Below are positions 1-9,273 of a DNA stretch of 29,377 bases, piece by piece. The stretch spans positions 1 to 29,377 of the forward strand of contig CAZSSA010000021.1 of assembly GCA_964609375.1 (NCBI GenBank), read 5' to 3'. Source of the stretch: CAZDUS01 sp964609375. Its GTDB lineage: Bacteria > Verrucomicrobiota > Kiritimatiellia > CAIKKV01 > CAITUY01. Positions within the stretch are counted from its first letter, which is position 1. Every line of letters begins with the position of its first letter. The translations under genes were made by a program, and so were the position numbers. The notes beneath the pieces are model-generated. The model was given only the letters and a program-made list of their open reading frames with translations. It was not told the origin of the DNA and did no database searches.

Positions 1-1371
1 CTACAGGTGACTCAGCGGTTTCTTGCCGATGGGGTACACGTTGAAGCCGATGGAAAAAAGCTTCCGGTGATCCAGACAATTTCGTCCGTCGAATACAAAG
101 GCCGGCTTGATCATACCGTCATAAATCCTCTGGTAATCAAGCGTCTTGTATTCAGACCAGTCGGTCATCACCGCCAGAGCATGTGCCCCTTCTGCCGCCT
201 TGTAGGGGTCTGGCTCAAACTGGACGCGATCCAACCCATCCGCCAGGTCCCGGCGGGCATTGTCCAATGCCTTCGGATCGGTAATCACGACGGAGGCTCG
301 TTCCGCCAGCAGGGATCGACAGACCCGGATGGCCGGACTTTCGCGCGTGTCGCCGGTATCGGCCTTGAAGGCAAACCCCAGCAGGGCAATGCGTTTGGAG
401 GCCACCGTATTGAACATCGAGGCGATCATCTGCTCCACAAACCGGTCTTCCTGATACTCGTTCATGGTGACCACCTGCTCCCAGTAGTCGGCCACTTCCT
501 TCAGTCCGTAATGGCGGCACAGATAAACCAGATTCAGGATGTCCTTTTTGAAACAGGATCCGCCAAACCCCACACTGGCATTGAGAAACTTCGAGCCGAT
601 CCGGCTATCCATCCCGATGGCGCGGGCAACCTCGGAGACGTCCGCCTCTGTCCGCTCGCAAAGGGCCGAGAGACTGTTGATGGAGCTGATCCGCTGGGCC
701 AGAAACGCATTGGCCGCCAGCTTGGATAATTCACTCGACCATACATTGGAGGTCAGGATGCGATCCCGGGGAATCCATTGCGCGTATATGTTCACCAGTG
801 TTGCCACGGCCCGTTGGCCGGACTCCGTGGCATGTCCGCCGATCAGGACTCGGTCAGGATTCTCGAGATCCTTGATGGCGGTTCCTTCGGCCAGGAATTC
901 AGGGTTGGACAGAACCTCGAAATGAACTGTTTTGGTGCCCGAGTGCAAAATACGTTCCATTGCCTCGGCTGTTCGGACAGGCAGGGTGCTTTTCTCCACC
1001 ACGATTTTATCGCGGCGGGAGTGTTCCTTGATTTGCCGGGCGGTCTTTTCCCAATACTGTAAATCCGCCGCCTGGCCGGCTCCCTGTCCGAACGTCTTGG
1101 TGGGCGTGTTGACGCTTACAAAGATGATATCGGCTTCATCAATGCCGCGGGCAATGTCGGTTGAAAAGAAAAGGTTCCGATTCAGGGCGGATTTAACGAC
1201 GTCGTGCAAGCCGGGCTCATAAATGGGAAGCTTGTCGCTTTGCCAGGCTCGGATGCGGTCGGCATCAATATCCACCACATGGACACGAACGTCGGGGCAC
1301 TGTTTGGCAATCATGGCCATGGTGGGTCCACCGACATAACCGGCGCCGATGCACAGGATGGTTGTACTCAT
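1..1371 (-). CDS. ugd: UDP-glucose 6-dehydrogenase
   Basis: Oxidises UDP-glucose to UDP-glucuronate with two NAD+, feeding acidic sugars to capsule, exopolysaccharide or LPS. The 456-residue protein starts with the Rossmann motif GAGYVGGPT (residues about 8-16), has the STLPVRTAE segment, the NPEFLAEGTA substrate motif, and the catalytic cysteine in GFGGSCFKKD. The motif NTPTKTFGQGAGQAADL is typical of the longer animal/plant-like branch rather than the short E. coli branch. I chose the ATG at 1369-1371 because it has a GGGAGG Shine-Dalgarno 6 nt upstream and the family begins here; the open frame continues into the gap only because N does not encode stops. The stop is the reverse TAG at positions 1-3, so the gene is complete. 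It opens the sugar-nucleotide group with the epimerase at 2202-3191. Confidence 0.96.
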   Translation of the reverse strand: MSTTILCIGAGYVGGPTMAMIAKQCPDVRVHVVDIDADRIRAWQSDKLPIYEPGLHDVVKSALNRNLFFSTDIARGIDEADIIFVSVNTPTKTFGQGAGQAADLQYWEKTARQIKEHSRRDKIVVEKSTLPVRTAEAMERILHSGTKTVHFEVLSNPEFLAEGTAIKDLENPDRVLIGGHATESGQRAVATLVNIYAQWIPRDRILTSNVWSSELSKLAANAFLAQRISSINSLSALCERTEADVSEVARAIGMDSRIGSKFLNASVGFGGSCFKKDILNLVYLCRHYGLKEVADYWEQVVTMNEYQEDRFVEQMIASMFNTVASKRIALLGFAFKADTGDTRESPAIRVCRSLLAERASVVITDPKALDNARRDLADGLDRVQFEPDPYKAAEGAHALAVMTDWSEYKTLDYQRIYDGMIKPAFVFDGRNCLDHRKLFSIGFNVYPIGKKPLSHL

Positions 1372-1440
1372 GGGTTCCTCCCTCTCGTTTTGGGCGGATA
1401 GTAGCACAGGAGAAAAGATAGACAAGACGCTAGAATCGAG

Positions 1441-1540
1441 NNNNNNNNNNNNNNNNNNNNNNNNNNNNNNNNNNNNNNNNNNNNNNNNNNNNNNNNNNNN
1501 NNNNNNNNNNNNNNNNNNNNNNNNNNNNNNNNNNNNNNNN
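1441..1540. other. assembly gap (100 N)
   Basis: Exactly 100 N, the conventional placeholder for a gap of unknown size. It lies between the divergent ugd and the exported-protein gene, so their promoters may be partly hidden here. Confidence 0.99.
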
Positions 1541-1608
1541 ACCCAACACAAGCCGTTGAACCTAAGTTCCCCTCCTCCACCCGACACGGAGGGCGCCATC
1601 ATCTGTTC

Positions 1609-1636
1609 TTGATTTACCGCAGGAGCGGGGTATTCT
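1609..1636 (+). promoter_or_regulatory. possible sigma-70 promoter for the exported protein at 1667
   Basis: TTGATT (1609-1614), a 16-nt spacer and TATTCT (1631-1636) give a modest match to a housekeeping promoter. It would start transcription near 1643, about 24 nt before the ATG. This is pattern matching only. Confidence 0.3.
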
Positions 1637-1666
1637 CTGAAACAAGTTTAAGAAAGGATGGCCCTT

Positions 1667-2170
1667 ATGAAGCGTTTATTCCTGGTTTTCGCGCTGACCG
1701 CTTTAACAGGCAGTCTTTATGCGGCGTCGTCGGCGACAAACGACGTGCCCTATGCTGTGCTTAAAATGACGCCCGAGAATTTCAAGAGCAAACCGATTTC
1801 CTACATCGCTGAATACCGGGAAGTTCTCACGGCGTTACCATTCTATATGGATGGGTCAACGTTTAAAGGGACCCGCTGGGTGGTTGCGTATATCGGTGAT
1901 CCCAATCTGCCGGTGCTGATGAAAAAGAAGACTGATGTCATCGCCATGCTTTCCGAGTTGAAGGTGGGAAGCAAGGTAAGGGTATGTGGCCGTGTTCGCG
2001 AGTTCAAGCGCGATTCCCGTTGGGTTGGGCGAGGGGTGCCTTCGCACTACGTTGAAGCAGAGAGTATTTCGGAGGAAAGTGATCCTGCCGCCCCGAAACC
2101 GCCGTTGCCCCCCGGCGGAGGGGTGGTCCGCCCTCAGGCAGGGAATGAGTTGGCTCCCCCTCCCTTTTGA
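1667..2170 (+). CDS. small exported protein of unknown function
   Basis: A 167-residue protein I do not recognise. Residues 1-20 form a signal peptide (MKRLFLVFALTALTGSLYA, cleavage likely after AYA-like LYA). The mature part contains a compact beta-rich stretch (residues about 45-125) with KVGSKVRVCGRVREF, which resembles one strand pair of an OB fold, but that is only a resemblance. The last 30 residues are low-complexity, rich in Pro and Gly. I placed the start at ATG 1667 rather than ATG 1658 because AAGGA at 1654-1658 then sits 8 nt upstream as a Shine-Dalgarno. The gene is convergent with the epimerase, with 31 nt between the two stops and no clear terminator. Confidence 0.75.
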   Translation: MKRLFLVFALTALTGSLYAASSATNDVPYAVLKMTPENFKSKPISYIAEYREVLTALPFYMDGSTFKGTRWVVAYIGDPNLPVLMKKKTDVIAMLSELKVGSKVRVCGRVREFKRDSRWVGRGVPSHYVEAESISEESDPAAPKPPLPPGGGVVRPQAGNELAPPPF

Positions 2171-2201
2171 ACGTGGATTGGCTGGTGCTTGCCCTGATTG
2201 T

Positions 2202-3191
2202 TCAGCGCCTGAGGTATCCCTCGCGGCGATACCATTCCGCCGTGCGCTTGAGCCCTTCATCAAGCCCCACGGTGGGGTGGTAGCCCAAATCGCGCTTGGC
2301 CTTGGCAATGGTGAACGCCCGGTTCTGCCGGTACCAATCCACACGGCGCGGGAAGATCGGCGGACTGATCCGGAACGGCTTGCAGAGTTTTTCCACCACA
2401 TGCCCCACCACAATCACAGGCCAGACCGGGAAGTGCGGGATGGAGACCGAGACCCCCAGGGCCTTGGCCGCCCGCTTGACCAAATCCTCGATCTGGACAT
2501 AGTCCTCGTCGGCGATCAGGTACGCCTGCCCATTGCCCTTGCCCGGTTGCATGGCCAGCATTAAGGCGTCCACCAGGTTGTCGATATACAGGGGATGATA
2601 GAGGGTTTTCCCGGTCCCGAACATCAGGAAGCGCCCCGATGCCACCCGCTTGAAGATCATGTAAAAACGCTCAGGGTCGCCCGGTCCATAGATGGCCGCC
2701 GGCCGGAGAATGACGGCATTCATGCCTTTCTTGAAATACTCCAGAACCAGCGGCTCGGCTTCATATTTGGTGCGCTGATAATAATCCGCCGGCTTGATCG
2801 GCGAATCCTCGCTGCCGGGCGGGTGATCCACATTGCCGTGAACTCCGCACGTGCTGCAATAGATGAACTTGGAGACCTTGGCGTCCCAGGCGGCTTCCAA
2901 CACGTTGCGTGTTCCTCCCACATTGACATCGTCATAGTAGGAGTTGGGCACGTTCATCTCGCGGAAGGCGGCGGCCAGATGATGCACGACCTCCACCCCC
3001 TTCATGCATGTCCGGACCACGTCTCGATCCGTCACGGATCCGATGACGACCTCGGCACCCCATTCACGCAATTCCTGGGTCTTGAGGCCCTCCTTGTTGT
3101 CCATGGCCACCACCTGGTGCCCCTCGTTAAGCAGTCGCCGTACCAACGCCTTGCCTGTGAACCCTGTCCCGCCCGTAACCAGAATCCTCAT
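2202..3191 (-). CDS. NAD(P)-dependent sugar-nucleotide epimerase/dehydratase (extended SDR)
   Basis: A 329-residue member of the extended short-chain dehydrogenase family, which acts on nucleotide sugars or sterol-like substrates. It shows the N-terminal cofactor motif TGGTGFTG (residues 6-13), HHLAA, the catalytic YxxxK as YQRTK, and RPAAIYGPGD, which normally follows the substrate pocket. The region SISIPHFPVWP and the length are also reminiscent of 3-beta-HSD-like SDRs, so the substrate cannot be named. The ATG at 3189-3191 has GGAG 6 nt upstream. The gap begins 10 nt before the start, so the link to the GT-C gene upstream on the same strand is likely but not proven. With ugd nearby, a role in surface sugar synthesis is a reasonable inference. 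Confidence 0.88.
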   Translation of the reverse strand: MRILVTGGTGFTGKALVRRLLNEGHQVVAMDNKEGLKTQELREWGAEVVIGSVTDRDVVRTCMKGVEVVHHLAAAFREMNVPNSYYDDVNVGGTRNVLEAAWDAKVSKFIYCSTCGVHGNVDHPPGSEDSPIKPADYYQRTKYEAEPLVLEYFKKGMNAVILRPAAIYGPGDPERFYMIFKRVASGRFLMFGTGKTLYHPLYIDNLVDALMLAMQPGKGNGQAYLIADEDYVQIEDLVKRAAKALGVSVSIPHFPVWPVIVVGHVVEKLCKPFRISPPIFPRRVDWYRQNRAFTIAKAKRDLGYHPTVGLDEGLKRTAEWYRREGYLRR

Positions 3192-3201
3192 CCTTTTCTC
3201 C

Positions 3202-3301
3202 NNNNNNNNNNNNNNNNNNNNNNNNNNNNNNNNNNNNNNNNNNNNNNNNNNNNNNNNNNNNNNNNNNNNNNNNNNNNNNNNNNNNNNNNNNNNNNNNNNN
3301 N
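3202..3301. other. assembly gap (100 N)
   Basis: Placeholder gap of unknown size. It removes the 3' end of the GT-C membrane gene and whatever separates it from the epimerase. Reading frames that appear to cross it are artefacts. Confidence 0.99.
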
Positions 3302-5838
3302 GCCGCGCGAGTATAATGGAGGTTCAGGCGAACGGGAAGCTCGCTCTCCACGGTAAACGTGCCGCGAACAACGGCGCCCGCCCTGACCGCTATGGGAGTG
3401 CTTTGCACATCGACCCCTGTGGCGTCGATGGAGCCAAGAGGGGTTCCGTCTGCAGATGGCGATGAGAAACGCAGCTCGATCTGGTAGTTCCCGCGTTCCA
3501 GCGGAAGATTGAGCCCGTAAAGGACGGCGCCCTCCGGATCCCGCTCGGGGCGGAGCGTCACGCTTCCATCCATGGGATCGGTGAATCCGGCGTGGAAAAA
3601 CGAAGAAGCCGGGAGGATCAGGGTTTCTCCTTTGGCAGGCATGCGCCAGGGAGTGCCGCAAAGCAGAGCCATATCGAAGTTGATAAACGGCGTGATCGCC
3701 GAGAAACGTGGGGTCATCCAGGATTGTCGCGCCGGCATCGACAGCGGAAGGTGCCGCCATGTCCACCCATCGGAACGCACTTCGATGGCGGAGCGTTGGG
3801 CGGGGGCCCCATTGGTCAAGAGGTCAAGCTTCAGGGCTCCGTGACCCGACGTGCGGATCATTACCGATTGTCGGGGAGCAGCGGGAATAGCCGTGGGCCG
3901 CAGGGTAAAGGAGGAGTCCGGCTCGGACAGGCAGACGTAGGCCAGACCACTCGCCCCCAATCGGGGGATGGTGTTGGCGTTTTTCTTTTCGCGGGCGGAT
4001 TCGGCTTCCCACTGCCGGGCAGGAAATAAAACCGGGCAGGCAATGGGCAGGCTTGCCGGCGCCGCGTTGCTGACGGCGGGGTCCCCCTCGTCTCGGACGC
4101 GGAACGCCCAGACCTGCTGGGAATGGGCGAGCAGTTCAAGGCGTGGATTGGAGAGTAGTCCGTTCAGGGTGAAGATCACGGGGTACGGGCTGACTTTCTC
4201 CGGGAAGGCGTCCTCATGCAATAGAACATAATCCACGCCCATCGAGCGCAATTGCGCGATCTGACTTTCCTGAAATTCACCGAGATTGGCGCTCTCAAGG
4301 GAACGAAATACCGAGGTGATGTAGTTTGTGGAGACGGCGGGGGAATAACCGTTGACCATGCGCAACCGGTATAGCGAGGCATAATGTTCGTACAGCGAGG
4401 CCCAGTGCGAGTTTCCCGGCCAGAGGGGAAGGATCAACGCACGCGGAATCCGCTGATGGCGCCGCGCATGGGTGACGACCGCCCGGTACGCCTCCTGCTG
4501 GGTATCCAACTCGCAAATACCGGCCCGGAGATTGGTTTTGAATTCAACCACGGCCAGGATGACGACCAGGATCAGGATTCCCCCGGCGATCTTCCTGTGT
4601 TGCAGTTTAGCCATGATAGCGCCAAACAAAAGGGCCAGCAGGGCCGCCAGAACCGAAGGCATCAGGCAGTAGATTTTCGGGGTTTGCCTGATCATCTTGT
4701 ACTTGGGGATGAGGCGTCGACAGAGATCAAGCAATCCCCCGTGGAACGGCCCGTTGGGACCCAGTGCCAGGGTCATCATGAAAGCGATCCCGCCCACCAG
4801 AAAAGCGGCAAAGATCCACTCGCGCAGCCTTAACCGTGGTTTTTGACGTCTCCGCCAGAGAAGAAAAACAAGCCCGCCCGCCATGACCAGGAGCGTCATG
4901 AATCCAATATAGATGTGATTGCTCGTGCCAAGGTTTCCCCATCCCAGGAACCCGTTGGCGTGTGGCGAAAAGGCCGCCACTTCCTGGATCGACCGGCCTC
5001 CGGCCATATCCGTTCCCGAAAGGTGGCCGCTGGTCATTTTGCCCATTTCAACGACCAGCAGGAGCCCCACGGCCACTGGCCAGAGCACCCCCACCAGCTT
5101 CCACCAGGAACGAGGACGTAACCAACGGAAGTCGTCCCGCTGCAGGAGCGCCATCAGGGACCATACTGGAGCGGCGAGGGCGAGGAAGTAGAACACATGC
5201 AAATCGGTGCCGTAGGCGAACACAACAGCAATCCCTGCCAGAAAGCCGCCGGAAATGGACTGCTGCCGGATGGCACGGTCAAGCCCGTACAGCAACATGG
5301 GGACGAAGGCCATTCCGAATCCGGTTGGACTGCCGCCCAGCAGGCAGAACCAGCGATAGGGCAGGGCAAGGGCAATGATCGCTGCAGCGAGCGCCAGCCG
5401 GTCACTCTCCGTATATTGCCGCGCCAGACGCCAGGTAAAATGCAAGGTCAACAGGAGCGAGAGGAATCCAGCCAGATTCCAGCCGAAGGCCCGGCTGGCG
5501 AATCGCTCTCCTGCCACATAGGCCAGGGAAAAGGGAACATAATAGGGATCGGGTCGGTAGGAATCGCTGTCGTGTCCGGTGTTGAATTCATAGAGGTTGT
5601 TGAACCACGGGGTTTCACCGCGAATCATGTCGCCCAGCAGCCAGAAATGATACATGAGTTGAAGGTGGTCGCCGGCGATCATGGTGCGGACCGGATGGCG
5701 CTCGGTGGCGTGCCCCGTCCACGGGATTCCGGAGAGGACATGCTGGGGTAACGGCCAGGTGAACCAGGCCCAAAGCAGGGCGGTCAGAAGCACGATGAGT
5801 ATCCAGCGTTCTGTCGGACGAATGGTTTTTGCACTCAT
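3302..5838 (-). CDS. large GT-C-like polytopic membrane protein (3' end lost in gap)
   Basis: About 845 residues are visible; the C-terminus is in the gap. Roughly ten hydrophobic segments occupy residues 12-30 and 119-432, followed by a soluble domain of at least 400 residues. The first loop has acidic and aromatic residues (GDHLQLMYHFW, near residues 56-66), and RQTPKIYCLMPS near 384-394 resembles the motif before the last membrane segments of YfhO-type and other GT-C glycosyltransferases. These use polyprenyl-phosphate sugars on the outer face of the inner membrane. The far C-terminal part (residues about 760-845) is beta-rich and looks like a carbohydrate-binding module. Its ATG overlaps the TGA of the upstream flippase-like gene as ATGA, so translation is probably coupled. 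Exact substrate unknown. Confidence 0.7.
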
Positions 5839-6806
5839 ATGGAATGGGTTGGGGGAGAGGAGGTGACGGGCTGCCGATCGAGCAGGAAGACCAAGCCGCC
5901 AACGGCGACATAGACCAATGTGGCCGCGACATACAATATGGAAAGGGCCCCGGCTTCGGTCTGGCCGCGTCCGATTTGGGCAAAGAGCAGCATGTAACCG
6001 GTGTCCCGCAGGCCAATACCGAAGATGGAAATCGGAATCGCCTCAATGAGGGAGACCACCGGTACGGCCACCCCGTAAAAAAGAGGCGGAATGCCTAACC
6101 CGAGCGCTTCGGAGAGGCAATAAATCGCGAGGATGACATTGCACTGGAAAAGAAACGAAATGGCCATGGCTTGTGCAAGGACGCCCGGGCGGCTCCGATA
6201 GACCTGGATGGAGCGGAAGAACCGGTCTGTGAACCGATGGAGGGTGCCAATCCGATCCAGCCGGAAGAAAGTCATCAGGCGCAACAGAAGCGTTCGTTGG
6301 ATGAGCAGCCACACCATGACAAGCAGTCCGCCGAAGACCACCAGAGGAATCAGTAATAGCCGGTGATCGGGGATCAGGTGCCAACCGAGAAAGGGAAAGA
6401 TCAGGCCCAGCACGGAAAGCGCCAGGAACCCGGTGAGGCGATCAGCCAGAACCGAGGCGGCCACATGGCCGGCTCCGGATCCGCGCCGGGTCATGTCATA
6501 AATCCGGTAACTGTCGCCTCCGATCGTGGAGGGCAACAGCACCGTAAAGAAGCTGGCCACATAATAACTGATAAAGAGCCGGCCAAGCGGATGCTCAATG
6601 CCGTCGGCCTTGAGGAAAATCCGCCACTTGGCAGCGCTGAGCAGAGTATTCAGCGCCAGCAGAACGAAGAATATGGCCAGAGGCAGGAACTGGATGGCGG
6701 CCAACTGCGAAGCCAATGACGGCATGTCCACCTGGCGGTAGAGGAGCGTCAGGACGGACAGGCTGATGAGTGCCTTGAGAAGAAAGGCCAGCGTACGCTT
6801 ATTCAT
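5835..6806 (-). CDS. lysylphosphatidylglycerol synthase TM-region / UPF0104 family membrane protein
   Basis: A 323-residue polytopic protein of the family formed by the flippase half of MprF (PF03706-type). It starts MNKRTLAFLLKALISLSVL and has the family hallmarks: AAKWRIFLKA, SYYVASFFTVLLPSTIGGDSYRIYDMTR with the conserved GGD, ASVLADRLTG, and a late segment ending in PISIFGIGLRDTGYMLLF. Stand-alone members are linked to lipid-linked intermediate translocation and are common in glycan clusters. The ATG at 6804-6806 overlaps the 3' end of the acyltransferase gene by 8 nt, and its TGA overlaps the GT-C start by 4 nt, so these three genes are very likely one operon. The 35 codons upstream of this ATG lie within the acyltransferase gene and are not used. 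Confidence 0.88.
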   Translation of the reverse strand: MNKRTLAFLLKALISLSVLTLLYRQVDMPSLASQLAAIQFLPLAIFFVLLALNTLLSAAKWRIFLKADGIEHPLGRLFISYYVASFFTVLLPSTIGGDSYRIYDMTRRGSGAGHVAASVLADRLTGFLALSVLGLIFPFLGWHLIPDHRLLLIPLVVFGGLLVMVWLLIQRTLLLRLMTFFRLDRIGTLHRFTDRFFRSIQVYRSRPGVLAQAMAISFLFQCNVILAIYCLSEALGLGIPPLFYGVAVPVVSLIEAIPISIFGIGLRDTGYMLLFAQIGRGQTEAGALSILYVAATLVYVAVGGLVFLLDRQPVTSSPPTHSI

Positions 6807-7545
6807 GGGTGGATTCGCAGGCGGGCACCGACTTGACCACGCGGGCGGGGACCCCCACCGCCACGCTATTGGGAGGAATCGGGCGGTTGACCACGGCCCC
6901 TGCCCCAACAATACAGTGCTCCCCGATGGTGGAGGCGTCCGTTACCGTGACGTGGGCGCCGATCCACGAGTTGGCGCCGATCAGGAGGGGCCCCTTGGAA
7001 GGGTGAACCTCCTGATCGGCAAACGGAATGGCACTGGTGGAATCATAGTTGCCGCCGCTGAGGAAGTAAGAGAAAGCGCCAACGACAGTCCCGGCGCCCA
7101 CCTCAAGGCGGTTTGAGGAAAAGAGCTGGCAGTTGGATGAAATGTTCGCTTTGGATCGGATAACGATGTCGCCATCCTTGCAATACACGATGGTGTTGCG
7201 CCCGATATACACGTTGTCGCCGATAGTGATGCCCTGATTGTGGTCGCCCTTGGCGTCGAGGACGACGTTCTCATCGATAACAACATGATCACCAATGCGG
7301 ATTTTGTGAGGATGGCGCAGAGTCATATTCCGCCCGAAGACCACGCCTTTTCCGACGGTGCCAAAGAGTTGGCGGTAGAGTTTTCCGCGCAGCCAGAAGC
7401 CGGCGGCTCCGGGCAGGCTGTTGGAAAGCATAAGGATGAGTTCGGCAAAAATGACGTCCGGCAGGGAGGTGGTGCCGTAGCACACATGCCGGTACTTGGC
7501 AAAAGCCGACGTCCGCCTATCGCCGATGGTCTTGTTAAACTTCAT
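6799..7545 (-). CDS. hexapeptide-repeat (left-handed beta-helix) acyltransferase
   Basis: A 248-residue transferase with imperfect hexapeptide repeats through most of its length (VVFGRNMTLRHPHKIRIGDHVVIDENVVLD, then ITIGDNVYIGRNTIVY, VIRSKANISSNCQLF and LIGANSWIGAHVTVTDASTIGEHCIVGAGAVV) and the closing PPNSVAVGVPARVVK that caps the helix in maltose/galactoside-type O-acetyltransferases. It would move an acetyl or other acyl group from a CoA donor to a sugar. The ATG at 7543-7545 has GGGGA 5 nt upstream. It lies 29 nt after the RpiB-GlyA fusion and overlaps the flippase-like gene downstream, so it connects the metabolic and envelope halves of the run. Confidence 0.9.
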   Translation of the reverse strand: MKFNKTIGDRRTSAFAKYRHVCYGTTSLPDVIFAELILMLSNSLPGAAGFWLRGKLYRQLFGTVGKGVVFGRNMTLRHPHKIRIGDHVVIDENVVLDAKGDHNQGITIGDNVYIGRNTIVYCKDGDIVIRSKANISSNCQLFSSNRLEVGAGTVVGAFSYFLSGGNYDSTSAIPFADQEVHPSKGPLLIGANSWIGAHVTVTDASTIGEHCIVGAGAVVNRPIPPNSVAVGVPARVVKSVPACESTHE

Positions 7546-7574
7546 GGTTCCCCGTTACTGACGGTTGAGCCCAT

Positions 7575-9257
7575 TTACGGGATTGGGAATTTCAGCGCCA
7601 ACGCCTGTACTTCGCTGCGGATCTTTCCAAGCCGCTTATCGTCACCCTGATGATTGACGGCATCGACGATCCACTGCCCCAGAAGCGTCATCTCGGCATC
7701 CTTCAATCCACGGGTTGTCACGGCAGGCGTTCCAATCCGAATGCCCGATGTTACCGCCGGTGGTTTGGTGTCAAACGGGATCGCGTTCTTGTTGACCACG
7801 ATGCCTGCCTTTTCCAAGGCGGTCGCCGCCTCCTTGCCGGTGCTGCCGATTCCGGACAAATCCACCAGCATCAGGTGATTCTCTGTCCCGCCGGACACGA
7901 TTCGCATTCCGTGCTTGGCAAGATACGCCGCCAATAGCCGCGCATTGGTTACCACTTGCTTCTGGTAGTCCTTGAAGTCCGGGGAGGCCGCTTCCTTGAA
8001 GCAAACCGCCTTGGCGGCGATGGTGTGCATCAACGGCCCGCCCTGTAATCCCGGGAAGATGGTCTTATCAATATCCGGTGCATAGGCGGAGCGGCACAGG
8101 ATCATTCCGCTTCGTGGACCGCGCAGGGTCTTGTGCGTGGTCGTCGTCACAAAATCGCTATAAGGGACGGGATTAGGATGTACCCCGGCGGCAACCAGAC
8201 CGGCAATATGAGCCATATCCACCAGCAACATGGCGCCGACGCTGTCGGCAATCTGCCGCAATCGCGGGAAATCAAGAATCCGCGGATAGGCGCTGGCACC
8301 AGCCACAATCATCTTGGGATGATGCTGTTTCGCCAACGCGGCCACCTCATCGTAGTCAATCAACTCCGTCTTCTGGTTCACCCCGTAGGAAACAAAATTG
8401 AAAAGCCGTCCGGAGAAATTAACCTTGTGCCCGTGCGTGAGATGCCCGCCGTGTGCAAGACTCATGGCCAAAATGGTATCGCCCGGCTTCAGCGCGGCGA
8501 AATAGACGCCCATGTTGGCCGAACTCCCGCAGTGCGGCTGAACATTGACATGCTCGGCTCCAAACAAGGCCTTGGCCCGGTCAATCGCCAGACGCTCAAC
8601 CACGTCCACAAATTCGCATCCGTTGTAATACCGCTTTCCGGGATAGCCTTCCGCATACTTGTTCGTCATTAACGAACCCTGCGCTTCTCGAACCGCGCGG
8701 CTGGCATAATTTTCGGAGGCAATCAGATCCAGTGTCTTCAGCTCGCGCTCCTCTTCCCCTCTGAGCGCCTCATACGTCTCACGATCCACCAGCCCGACGG
8801 CCGCCATCTCCATCGCCGTTCCACCCATGGATCCAATCTTATTCACGCGACGCTGATGTCTTGCCTCGCCTTCAAATCTGGCATCACACCACGCGTTGAC
8901 GATGGATTCTACCCTTTCGCGGGAACTGTTGTCATTCCCCAGCACCAGGACGTTGGCGTTGTTGTGGACCCGTGCCGCTGTTCCCATTTCCGGCGTCATA
9001 CACAAGGCGGCCCGCACACGGGGGAATTTGTTCGCCGACATGCTCATTCCAATCCCTGTACGGCAGATCAGCACCCCCTGGTCCGCGAGCCCTTCTGAAA
9101 CCATGACCGCCACGGTGCGGGCGTAGTCGGGATAGTCCACGGCGGCACTGCTGTAGCAGCCCACATCTTCAACGGAGATCCCGCGTTCCTGCAGCAAGCG
9201 AATCAGGTGGGCTTTCAAGTCAAAACCGCCGTGGTCGGCGCCAATCGCTATTTTCAT
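7575..9257 (-). CDS. rpiB-glyA: fusion protein: ribose-5-phosphate isomerase B + serine hydroxymethyltransferase
   Basis: One uninterrupted 560-residue reading frame holds two complete enzymes. Residues 1-145 are RpiB (ribulose-5-phosphate to ribose-5-phosphate): GADHGG with Asp8/His9, DYPDYA, catalytic Cys65 in LICRTGIGMSMSANK, His98 in HNNANVL, and HQRRVNKI. Residues about 150-560 are SHMT (serine + THF to glycine + methylene-THF): LIASENYAS, EGYPGKRYYNG, LVDMAHIAGLV, and the pyridoxal-phosphate Lys376 in TTTTHKTLRGPRSG. Both sets of active-site residues look intact. The linker is only about 5-10 residues and lacks a stop or a new Shine-Dalgarno. The ATG at 9255-9257 is preceded by GAGAGGA. 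It lies 16 nt after the Sua5-phosphatase fusion. Proximity to purE and purD suggests supply of ribose phosphate, glycine and one-carbon units for purines. Confidence 0.95.
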   Translation of the reverse strand: MKIAIGADHGGFDLKAHLIRLLQERGISVEDVGCYSSAAVDYPDYARTVAVMVSEGLADQGVLICRTGIGMSMSANKFPRVRAALCMTPEMGTAARVHNNANVLVLGNDNSSRERVESIVNAWCDARFEGEARHQRRVNKIGSMGGTAMEMAAVGLVDRETYEALRGEEERELKTLDLIASENYASRAVREAQGSLMTNKYAEGYPGKRYYNGCEFVDVVERLAIDRAKALFGAEHVNVQPHCGSSANMGVYFAALKPGDTILAMSLAHGGHLTHGHKVNFSGRLFNFVSYGVNQKTELIDYDEVAALAKQHHPKMIVAGASAYPRILDFPRLRQIADSVGAMLLVDMAHIAGLVAAGVHPNPVPYSDFVTTTTHKTLRGPRSGMILCRSAYAPDIDKTIFPGLQGGPLMHTIAAKAVCFKEAASPDFKDYQKQVVTNARLLAAYLAKHGMRIVSGGTENHLMLVDLSGIGSTGKEAATALEKAGIVVNKNAIPFDTKPPAVTSGIRIGTPAVTTRGLKDAEMTLLGQWIVDAVNHQGDDKRLGKIRSEVQALALKFPIP

Positions 9258-9273
9258 GATGGTCCTCTCGTCC

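Noticed and set aside
1372..1602. N-terminal extension of ugd through the gap
   Set aside because: N bases do not encode stops, and the true start with Shine-Dalgarno is at 1371; the sequence after the gap does not resemble the family.
3127..3201. Continuation of the GT-C gene past the gap
   Set aside because: The gap length is unknown, and these bases belong to the epimerase gene in another frame, so the frame cannot be trusted.
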